The position numbers and the translations under genes were made by a program. A stretch of DNA of 45,994 nucleotides from Marinoscillum sp. (GTDB taxonomy: Bacteria > Bacteroidota > Bacteroidia > Cytophagales > Cyclobacteriaceae): the NCBI GenBank assembly GCA_024305105.1, contig JAMWZA010000028.1, positions 1-45,994 of the forward strand. Reading direction: 5' to 3'. Under the pieces are notes generated by a model. It worked only from the letters and a program-made list of their open reading frames with translations, had not been told where the DNA came from and did no database searches. Shown here in pieces: positions 16,051-23,615 of the stretch. How positions within the stretch are numbered: position 1 is the stretch's first letter; each line of letters starts with the position of its first letter.

Positions 16051-16785
16051 ATGAATAGATTAGAAAATAGCGTAGCAGTGATTACTGGTGGTGCGGCAGG
16101 CATCGGAAAAGCTTCGGTGGAGAAGTTTGTAGCAGAAGGAGCCAAAGTCGCCATCTGGGATGTCAACGAAACAGCAGGTAAGAGTCTGGAGAATGCGTAT
16201 CCCGACCAAACCATTTTCATCAAAGTAGATACCTCCGATCCAGAATCTGTCGAAAACGCAACCAAGAAGACGTTAGATAAATTCGGTACCATTGATGTAC
16301 TGATTAATAATGCGGGTATTACGCGTGATGCAACCATAAAGAAGATGACCTATGAACAATGGAATCAGGTGATTGGTATCAACCTTACTGGCGTATTCAA
16401 TTGTGTGAAAGCCATTAGTCCGATTATGATAGCGAATCAAAGAGGACGAATTATCAATACGTCTTCCGTAGTAGGTCTTTATGGAAACTTTGGTCAGACC
16501 AATTATGCAGCCACAAAATCAGGTGTAATAGGCATGAGCAAGACCCTGGCCAAAGAACTTGGTAAATACGGTATCACTGTGAATGCTGTGGCACCTGGTT
16601 TCATAGCCACTGACATGGTACGTGCTATGCCTCAGAAAGTGATCGACATGATGGAGAGCAAAACACCTCTTGGTAGGCTAGGTGAACCAGCAGATATTGC
16701 CAATGCTTACACATTCCTTGCTTCTCAAGAAGCATCATTTATTAGCGGTTCTGTCCTGAGTGTGGATGGAGCTGTCACCCTATAA
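16051..16785 (+). CDS. SDR-family 3-oxoacyl reductase (FabG/PhaB-like)
   Basis: This 244-residue NAD(P)-dependent oxidoreductase interconverts 3-oxoacyl and 3-hydroxyacyl thioesters. It has the Rossmann glycine motif GGAAGIG (13-19), NNAG (86-89) and the catalytic Ser139, Tyr152 and Lys156 (YAATK). The C-terminus is GSVLSVDGAVTL. The frame extends 33 codons upstream, but that part is not protein-like, so the ATG at 16051 is preferred. It is the first gene of a tight four-gene operon (9 bp to the next). An extra fabG outside the fatty-acid cluster, next to a condensing-enzyme homologue, a symporter and a CoA ligase, suggests a catabolic 3-hydroxyacyl-CoA dehydrogenase role (inference). Confidence 0.85.
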   Translation: MNRLENSVAVITGGAAGIGKASVEKFVAEGAKVAIWDVNETAGKSLENAYPDQTIFIKVDTSDPESVENATKKTLDKFGTIDVLINNAGITRDATIKKMTYEQWNQVIGINLTGVFNCVKAISPIMIANQRGRIINTSSVVGLYGNFGQTNYAATKSGVIGMSKTLAKELGKYGITVNAVAPGFIATDMVRAMPQKVIDMMESKTPLGRLGEPADIANAYTFLASQEASFISGSVLSVDGAVTL

Positions 16786-16794
16786 CCGACCCAG

Positions 16795-17781
16795 ATGAGA
16801 AGAGCAACAATAACCGGTATCGGGGCTTATGCACCCGAGCAGGAAATACCCAACAGTTATTTTAATGAACTTCTAGGAGAAGATGTCGACTCCTGGTTAC
16901 GAGAAAATGTCAATATCAGTACCAGAAGATGGTGTTCGGACAATGAGTCCGTGGCTGATCTATGCGAGCAGGCAGCGAAGGAGGCCCTGAATGATGCAGA
17001 ACTATCACCAGAGGATATTAACCTCATTATTGTCTCTACGGACACCCCAGAATACATTTCACCGTCTACAGCTTCGGTATTGCAAGACCGGCTTGGCTTG
17101 AAAAATGCTGGCACCTTTGATCTGAACACTGCGTGTGCAGGTTTTGTGACGGCCATGGATGTGGCCTCTAAGTACATTGCTTCAGATGAGCGTTACGAAC
17201 ACGTACTGGTACTCGGTGGTTATGCCATGAGTAAGTATCTCAACAAGGAAGATAAGAAAACCGTGACGCTGTTTGCAGACGGTGCCGGTGCGGTGGTGAT
17301 GTCAGCGACTAGTGAAGACAAAGGACTTTTGACGAGCGATCTCAAAACCGAGGGTCAGTACAATGGCTGGATGGGGATCTATGGCGGGGCCACAAATATG
17401 CCAATCTCGGACCAAGTAATAGCCAATCACGATCATCAACTGAAGTTCGTGCACAAATTTCCGAAAGAGCTTAACCCTAAGAACTGGACTGAAATGGCCA
17501 GGGACATATGCGACCGCCTTGGGGTAACTCCTCAAGATGTAGATCACTATTTCATCACTCAATTAAATTTTAATTCCATCAATGAAACCATGGACAACCT
17601 GCAAGTGGATCGCCAAAAGGCACATATGGTGATGGATCAATATGGCTACACAGGATCGGCTTGTATTCCGATGGCGCTTCATGATGCCTATAAAAAGGGC
17701 AAAGTAAAGACTGGTGATCTGATCATTTTTATTGGATCTGGTGGTGGTTTAGCATTTGCAGCAGCAGCAGTAAGGTATTAG
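16795..17781 (+). CDS. KAS III (FabH)-like enzyme lacking catalytic His and Asn
   Basis: This 328-residue thiolase-fold protein of the ketoacyl-ACP synthase III type keeps the acylatable Cys114 in DLNTACAGF and the closing GSGGGLAFAAAAVRY. The His of the usual HQAN motif is replaced: YFITQLNFN aligns Gln256 with it. The Asn of GNTS is Tyr285 in YGYTGSACIP. The usual Cys-His-Asn triad is therefore Cys-Gln-Tyr, and normal decarboxylating condensation with malonyl-ACP is unlikely. Acyl transfer, non-decarboxylative condensation or thiolysis are possible. The gene lies 9 bp after the SDR and 3 bp before the symporter, so it is part of the same pathway. Confidence 0.8.
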   Translation: MRRATITGIGAYAPEQEIPNSYFNELLGEDVDSWLRENVNISTRRWCSDNESVADLCEQAAKEALNDAELSPEDINLIIVSTDTPEYISPSTASVLQDRLGLKNAGTFDLNTACAGFVTAMDVASKYIASDERYEHVLVLGGYAMSKYLNKEDKKTVTLFADGAGAVVMSATSEDKGLLTSDLKTEGQYNGWMGIYGGATNMPISDQVIANHDHQLKFVHKFPKELNPKNWTEMARDICDRLGVTPQDVDHYFITQLNFNSINETMDNLQVDRQKAHMVMDQYGYTGSACIPMALHDAYKKGKVKTGDLIIFIGSGGGLAFAAAAVRY

Positions 17782-17784
17782 TAT

Positions 17785-19299
17785 ATGAATAGTCTTGCAT
17801 CATCAGATCAGATTATCGCTACCTGGATTGTCGTCATTCTCTACATGGCAATCATCCTTTTCTTTGTGATAAGAGGAGCGCTCCGGGTGAAAAACATCAG
17901 TGATTACGCGCTGGGCAGCATTACGTTTTCCCCGCTAGCTGTAGGGCTGGCACTCGCCGCTTCGATGACCAGTGCAGCCACATTTATCATTAATCCGGGC
18001 TTCATTGCGCTCTATGGAATGAGTGGTGTGCTGTCATTTGGTATCGTCATGCCATTAGCGATTTTCGTATCGCTTACTCTGATGACCAAGCGCTTCCGCA
18101 AGTCGGGTAGTCATGTCAAAGCACTAACCATGGCACAGTGGATGGGCAAGATGTATAATAGCAACACCTATGCCATTTTCTTCGCTTTCTTATCCTTGCT
18201 ATTGATCACTTTTATTGTTTTGATTTGCGTGGGATTAACGCAGGTGCTTTCAAGTGCGCTCAGCCTGGAACCAGTCTGGGTACTGGTTGGTATCATCGTT
18301 TTCGTATTTGGATACATGATGTTTGGAGGTGCTAACTCGATGGTTTATACCAACGCCATTCAGGCAACATTGATGTTCATTGTAGCTGTAGTGTTACTGG
18401 CCTCTGGTGCTGATTTTTTTACTAATGGACTATCCGGGTTCAAAGAGCAATTGATGGAAATCGGCCCTCACTACGCTAGTTGGACCAATCCAGACAGCTT
18501 TTTATTTAGGGATTATTTTGAGATTATCTTCTGTCAGGCGGTGATCGGTATTGCTATCGTTTGTCAGCCACACATCATCACTAAGTCACTCTTACTGAAA
18601 GACGAAAAGGATGTCAATCGCTATCTGGTGATTGGGATTATCGTTTTAGCGGTATTCTTCCAGGTAGTATTTGTAGGAATATTCGCCCGGTTAAGGTTTC
18701 CGGATTTGATGGCCAATGGACAACCCATCGCCATGGATGGAATCGTTTCCGCCTATGTGGTCAGCGAGTTCTCTATATATGTTACCATTCTTGTCGTGCT
18801 CGGCCTAATTTCTGCCGGTCTCTCTACTCTGGAAGGATTGATTCAGTCACTCAGTACTTCGCTCACAGCAGATCTGATCAAACCCATCTTTGGTAACCGA
18901 TTTAGTCGCAATGCTGATCGACAATCCAAACAAGAGATTTTAGTCAACAAACTGGTTATTGTTTTTCTGGCCATTGTGAGTTTTATCTTTTCCTATCAGC
19001 AGCTGGTTTCCCCTAACCTCAGTGTGGGGATATTCGCCCAAAACGGCGTTTATGCTTATTTTTCTGCAGCATTTGTTCCGGTATTTTTTGGTATGTTTAT
19101 CAAAGGCGTCAGGCTGTCAACGGTGTTTACAGCATCTTTGGTGGCGGTACTTGTGCATTTTACGGTCTATTATGGTCAGTTCGCACCTTATATGAAAGAA
19201 ACGGTCAATAATCCGGCGATTGCCAGTACTGCTGCATTACTCATATCAGTGAGTATAGGATTGCTCATGCATTTTTTAGGAAGGAGGCAACATGTATAG
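17785..19299 (+). CDS. Sodium:solute symporter (SSS family)
   Basis: This 504-residue membrane protein has about 13 helices and the SSS signature region (GLALAASMTSAATFIINPGF, about 52-71; YMMFGGANSMVYTNAIQATL, about 172-191). Members co-transport Na+ with carboxylates, amino acids, sugars or pantothenate. It overlaps the downstream acyl-CoA synthetase by 8 bp, and an uptake system coupled to a CoA ligase points to a carboxylic acid as substrate. I infer a short or medium-chain, possibly hydroxylated, acid. Confidence 0.85.
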   Translation: MNSLASSDQIIATWIVVILYMAIILFFVIRGALRVKNISDYALGSITFSPLAVGLALAASMTSAATFIINPGFIALYGMSGVLSFGIVMPLAIFVSLTLMTKRFRKSGSHVKALTMAQWMGKMYNSNTYAIFFAFLSLLLITFIVLICVGLTQVLSSALSLEPVWVLVGIIVFVFGYMMFGGANSMVYTNAIQATLMFIVAVVLLASGADFFTNGLSGFKEQLMEIGPHYASWTNPDSFLFRDYFEIIFCQAVIGIAIVCQPHIITKSLLLKDEKDVNRYLVIGIIVLAVFFQVVFVGIFARLRFPDLMANGQPIAMDGIVSAYVVSEFSIYVTILVVLGLISAGLSTLEGLIQSLSTSLTADLIKPIFGNRFSRNADRQSKQEILVNKLVIVFLAIVSFIFSYQQLVSPNLSVGIFAQNGVYAYFSAAFVPVFFGMFIKGVRLSTVFTASLVAVLVHFTVYYGQFAPYMKETVNNPAIASTAALLISVSIGLLMHFLGRRQHV

Positions 19300-20758
19300 A
19301 AAAGACTGGATAGCGAAATGGGCGCAGTACAGTCCGGAAAAGGTAGCGCTCGAAGAGTCAGAGTCTGGAAGACAGGTTACCTATGCAGAGTTAAATCGGC
19401 GTGCTAATTTCTTAGCTACATGGATTACGGACGATCTTGGTTTGGTCAAGGGTGATCGCCTCATGGTTTTGGCGGAACATTGCATCGAATATGTGGCCTT
19501 GTTCTCTTGTGCGCAGAAGACTGGAATCATTCTAGTGCCGGTCAATTACAGATTAGCACCGTCTGAGGTGGATTACCTCTTCCGCGACTCAGATCCAAGG
19601 GCTTTGATTGTGGAAGAAAAATTCCAGCAGCTTACCGGAGCGCTATCTTCCAACGTGCCTCAGGAGTTTTTGGAACGAATGCCTGCTGGGATGAAGGAAG
19701 TGTATAATTCCGCGGAATTGGAGGAAGACGATCCGGTATTTATCCTATATACTTCAGGTTCTACAGGTTTCCCAAAAGGGGCGATGTATACGCATAAGAT
19801 GCTTCTTTGGAACAGCGTCAATACATCTCAAAGCCTTGAGATTACAAATGATGACCACACCATCAATTGCATGCCGCCATTTCATACCGGAGGGTGGAAT
19901 GTGTTGCTAACACCCATGCTGCACCGAGGAGCATCAGTAGGCCTAATGAAGAAATTTGATCCCGAACGCGTTCTCCAACTAATTGATGAAGAAAATAGCA
20001 ATCTCTTCATGGGAGTGCCTACCATGTTAAAGATGATGGCGGAGAGCCCCAACTTTCATGACTGTTCACTGGCATCTATTCGCTACTTTATTGTAGGAGG
20101 AGAAGCATTGCCTCTGAGTGTGATTAATCTGTGGCATGAGCGCGGAGTGAAGATCAGACAGGGATATGGACTGACGGAAGTTGGACCAAATATCACCTCA
20201 CTACACCAGGAACACGCTGAGCAAAAAATTGGCTCTATTGGTGTTCCCAACTTCTATGTGGAGTATGCTATTCTGGATGATGAGAATCAGCCTGTATCCA
20301 AAGGAGAGGTGGGCGAGTTTTGTTTGAAAGGACCAATGGTCACACCGGGATATTGGAGAAACCCAGAAGCATCAAAAAAGTCAATAGTCAATGGGTACTT
20401 TTACACCGGTGATTTAGTGAAAGAGGATGCCGATGGATTCCTCTATGTGGTGGATCGGAAGAAGTGTATGTTTATCTCTGGTGGAGAGAATGTTTATCCA
20501 GCTGAAGTAGAGCGTGTGCTTCGCGAATTACCAGCAGTGGATGAGGCTGCTGTCGTGGGTGTGGAAGATGAAAAGTGGGGAGAGGTTGGGAAAGCTTACT
20601 TGTCCATTCGTCCGGGTATGGAGGCTAAGGAAGACAACGTACGGAGGCATTGCCAGGCCAAACTGGCTGGATTCAAAGTGCCTAAATACATTGAGTTTAT
20701 GATTGAAATTCCAAAAAATGGAAGTGGAAAAATAGATCGAAAGAAATTATCGAGTTGA
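19292..20758 (+). CDS. Acyl-CoA synthetase (AMP-forming)
   Basis: This 488-residue ANL-superfamily ligase activates a carboxylic acid with ATP and CoA. The P-loop-like motif YTSGSTGFPKG is at 153-163. YGLTE, YFYTGDL and the C-terminal GSGKIDRKKL with its catalytic Lys are present. The length is short for a long-chain ligase and fits medium-chain or short-chain types. It overlaps the symporter gene by 8 bp and closes the four-gene operon. Together with the symporter it would trap the imported acid as CoA thioester. Confidence 0.9.
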   Translation: MYRKDWIAKWAQYSPEKVALEESESGRQVTYAELNRRANFLATWITDDLGLVKGDRLMVLAEHCIEYVALFSCAQKTGIILVPVNYRLAPSEVDYLFRDSDPRALIVEEKFQQLTGALSSNVPQEFLERMPAGMKEVYNSAELEEDDPVFILYTSGSTGFPKGAMYTHKMLLWNSVNTSQSLEITNDDHTINCMPPFHTGGWNVLLTPMLHRGASVGLMKKFDPERVLQLIDEENSNLFMGVPTMLKMMAESPNFHDCSLASIRYFIVGGEALPLSVINLWHERGVKIRQGYGLTEVGPNITSLHQEHAEQKIGSIGVPNFYVEYAILDDENQPVSKGEVGEFCLKGPMVTPGYWRNPEASKKSIVNGYFYTGDLVKEDADGFLYVVDRKKCMFISGGENVYPAEVERVLRELPAVDEAAVVGVEDEKWGEVGKAYLSIRPGMEAKEDNVRRHCQAKLAGFKVPKYIEFMIEIPKNGSGKIDRKKLSS

Positions 20759-20865
20759 TGAAATAAATGAGTTGTCATTGTAAAATAGGGGGCATTCTAC
20801 TCGAGTTATGGCATCTATTCAGATTGACTGTTTATTCATTTGAGATTTGTACAAAGCCTAAATAC

Positions 20866-21807
20866 ATGAATACTTTAAACCTAATCTTAGTTCTATCTTT
20901 TTGTTTCTTGGGAGTCATAGCTAAAGCGCAAGATTCGATAGCCGATGTTATCCACCCTTACCGGTATGAAACACGTTACGCTCAAACAGATGATTCTACA
21001 AAAGTGGCCTACCTCGATGAGGGAACGGGTGATCGAACTCTCATCATGATTCATGGATTAGCCACCTATTTGCCATCATGGTATCCAGTGTTTGATGAGC
21101 TAAAAACAGCGAATCGTTGCATAGTAGTGGATCTTCCAGGATACGGACGATCATCCAAAGGGGATTATCCCGGGACCATGGATTTTTATGCAGGGATAAT
21201 GAAGCAATTAATTGAAGCACTTGATATCGAAAAACCAGTGTTAGTAGGGCATAGCATGGGTTCTCAAATTGCTATTTCCACTGTGTTGGACAATCCGAAT
21301 TTATTTGAGGAACTCATCCTTTTGGCACCAGCAGGTTTTGAAACATTTACAGAACAGCAAGCTGCATGGCTGAAGTCGGTGACCACAGTTGATGTAATCT
21401 GTGCAGCTACTGATGAGCAGGTGCGAGCGAATTGGAAATTGAATTTTTATGAAATGCCCGAATCGGTAGACTTCATGATATCGGATAGGCTGGCCATGAA
21501 AGGTGCAAGTGATTTTAGAAACTATGGACAAGCTGTAGTGCGAAGTGTAAGTGGAATGTTGGATGCTCCGGTGTACGATCGGTTGAAGAATTTGAAAACC
21601 AGGACATTGGTTGTTTATGGTGAAAATGATTCACTGATTCCAAACAAGTATTTGAACCCTAACTTAACCACAAAGCAAGTGGCCGAAGATGCTGCAGGAC
21701 AAATTCCTAAAGTTTCCCTAAAGTTTATTCCTGAATGCGGGCACTTTATTACCTATGATCAGCCTGAGGTCGTTAGCAAATTAATTGATAGCTTTCTGAA
21801 CGAATAA
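20866..21807 (+). CDS. Exported alpha/beta hydrolase
   Basis: This 313-residue hydrolase has a signal peptide (MNTLNLILVLSFCFLGVIAKAQ), the oxyanion segment MIHGLATYLPSW and the nucleophile elbow GHSMGS. Asp lies in VYGENDSLIP and His in ECGHFITYDQP. The frame extends 33 codons upstream, but the signal peptide sets the start at 20866. A TTCATTTG element at 20835-20842 (one mismatch from TAnnTTTG) suggests its own promoter. Position directly after the acid-uptake operon makes an esterase or lactonase that feeds it plausible. The substrate cannot be told from sequence. Confidence 0.85.
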   Translation: MNTLNLILVLSFCFLGVIAKAQDSIADVIHPYRYETRYAQTDDSTKVAYLDEGTGDRTLIMIHGLATYLPSWYPVFDELKTANRCIVVDLPGYGRSSKGDYPGTMDFYAGIMKQLIEALDIEKPVLVGHSMGSQIAISTVLDNPNLFEELILLAPAGFETFTEQQAAWLKSVTTVDVICAATDEQVRANWKLNFYEMPESVDFMISDRLAMKGASDFRNYGQAVVRSVSGMLDAPVYDRLKNLKTRTLVVYGENDSLIPNKYLNPNLTTKQVAEDAAGQIPKVSLKFIPECGHFITYDQPEVVSKLIDSFLNE

Positions 21808-21819
21808 GCAACTAAGTCG

Positions 21820-23253
21820 GTGAAAGTCAAACTGAAAAAATTTACAGCTTTTGCAAAGGAGATTTTGCCTCATGAGTCAGATTACCTGTTTGATATTCAG
21901 CAGTTTGAAGATTCACAGAAAGTAGAGATCTTAAAAAGACTCAAAGAGAATGCTCACCAGCAGCAGAATCAACAGGCATACAATACCGCGATCAATAAAC
22001 GGAAGTATTCTAGTCTCATGGACTGGGTCCAAAAACGGCTTGATAGCATCGATGTGGATAAGTACTTCGAGTGGATCAATGAGATGGATCGCAAGGTGAT
22101 TACAGATGCCATTTCTCATGAAGAGGAAAAAGTACTTCTGCGGAGGATTAAGAACTACGAACACCCGATTCACAACTTCATGAAGTTTTTTGAGCTAGTG
22201 ATCAACTATCGGCATTATCTATTGATTCGTTTACGGCACAAAGACTACAATGAAGCGAATCAGTTTTTAGAAAAGTACCAGGTACAGTACGATTACAGCA
22301 AGGAGGTGAACAATAAACTTCATCAGGCCACGGTAGATATTATCAATCAGTTTAACGAGAAAAAAGGAGACTCCCGTCAATGGGAAGACTGGTTGTTGGG
22401 GTTATTTGGGGATAGTCAGCTGGATGGTTTTAACCGGTATATGGCCGTGGTACGCCTCACGTTTCTCTACTTCAATAGCCGTGAGTTTAATAAGCTGAAG
22501 CAGGTGTATGACCAGCTGGATGTGTTGTTAGCCAAAGGCATGTTTTACACGCGCAGAATCCTTTATAACTACTACGCAAATAGACTCATGCTTCATAGTA
22601 AGTTTGATGTGCTTCAGCAGGCGGAAGAATACGGATACCTTTCCATTCGTCAAAAGAACTCCGATCATGTCCAGTACCTGAGCAACTTCAGTTCTATATT
22701 GATCCGCCGAGGAAAGATCGAAGAGGCTCTGAATTTACTTAAAGAGTCATTCGCTGAGGTGCAGAAGTCTACCAATTTCTATCATAAAATAGGCTTTATA
22801 TCCTTTTATATTAAATGTTTGAACCTGAACAACCAGCCTCAACGAGGTGAGATGCTGGCAGATAGTTTTTTGCGAATTCATTCGGACGATATCTTGAACG
22901 AACGTTGGTACTCCTTTTTTACGGCATATATCCAGGCATTGGTGAAACAGGAGAAATATCATAAGGTACTACAGACATTCAAAAAGTATGATCTAATCGA
23001 TAGAGATCTGGAGGACAGCAAGAAATCGATCTACTTGCCCACTATTCGTTGGTACTATGAAATAGCACTGGTAAAGGTCGGTAAAATTGAGCCTAAAGAT
23101 CTGGTGAATTCCATTGTACAGTTTTCACAAGATTACCTCGATGACCCGCACAAAACGTTCATCCTTAACCAGGTTTTATCTGAGTTGGAGACTTACGTGC
23201 CTCGCTCAGTAGTGATGGCCAAAACACGTCTTTATCAAAAAGGGAAAGTATAA
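21820..23253 (+). CDS. Helical-repeat protein of unknown function
   Basis: This 477-residue soluble protein starts with GTG (MKVKLKKFTAFAKEILPH). No Met codon occurs for the next 60 or so residues, so GTG is needed. It is almost entirely alpha-helical with TPR-like elements, for example FNRYMAVVRLTFLYFNSREF and IEEALNLLKESFAEVQKSTN. It is rich in Lys, Gln and Tyr. It follows the hydrolase by 12 bp and may be co-transcribed. I do not recognise a named family; a scaffold or protein-binding role is the most that structure suggests. Confidence 0.75.
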   Translation: MKVKLKKFTAFAKEILPHESDYLFDIQQFEDSQKVEILKRLKENAHQQQNQQAYNTAINKRKYSSLMDWVQKRLDSIDVDKYFEWINEMDRKVITDAISHEEEKVLLRRIKNYEHPIHNFMKFFELVINYRHYLLIRLRHKDYNEANQFLEKYQVQYDYSKEVNNKLHQATVDIINQFNEKKGDSRQWEDWLLGLFGDSQLDGFNRYMAVVRLTFLYFNSREFNKLKQVYDQLDVLLAKGMFYTRRILYNYYANRLMLHSKFDVLQQAEEYGYLSIRQKNSDHVQYLSNFSSILIRRGKIEEALNLLKESFAEVQKSTNFYHKIGFISFYIKCLNLNNQPQRGEMLADSFLRIHSDDILNERWYSFFTAYIQALVKQEKYHKVLQTFKKYDLIDRDLEDSKKSIYLPTIRWYYEIALVKVGKIEPKDLVNSIVQFSQDYLDDPHKTFILNQVLSELETYVPRSVVMAKTRLYQKGKV

Positions 23254-23615
23254 TAGTCTACCCCTTACAGTAAAAGCAATCATCTGCAGGTTAATCCAAC
23301 GATTCTTTTGAGATCTATTAAAAGGTCAGAAATATCCTTTGTATTCCTCTTGTTAAGTATTTTGAAATGTTTGTAAAGCGAGTGTTTATGGAAATAACTT
23401 ATCAGGAGGTTGATCAAAACTCAGATAAATCAGAATTATAGTCAAGTAATCATTTAAAGTATTTAACTATTTGTAAATCAGTTATTTACAGTTATCATCG
23501 TGTGATTGTTTTTCAAAAGTCCACCATTACTAAAATTATCACATTCATATTTGCATTGCTCCTTTTCCTAGGTTTATTGAATAAGATTTAAAAAACAACC
23601 TAAAAACTTTCAAAA
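23254..23615 (+). other. Intergenic region before the TonB receptor
   Basis: This 362-bp AT-rich stretch has no coding frame. It contains the inverted repeat at 23472-23490 and a possible -7 element CATATTTG (23546-23553, one mismatch). The leader before the receptor ATG is A-rich, as usual for highly expressed Bacteroidota envelope genes. Confidence 0.45.
23472..23490. promoter_or_regulatory. Inverted repeat, possible operator of the TonB receptor gene
   Basis: TGTAAAT-CAGTT-ATTTACA is a perfect 7-bp inverted repeat about 126 bp upstream of the receptor start. It is the only strong dyad in this region. Confidence 0.4.

Noticed and set aside
20767-20865. Upstream extension of the alpha/beta hydrolase frame
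   Set aside because: A normal signal peptide begins at the ATG at 20866, and a -7 element lies inside the extension.
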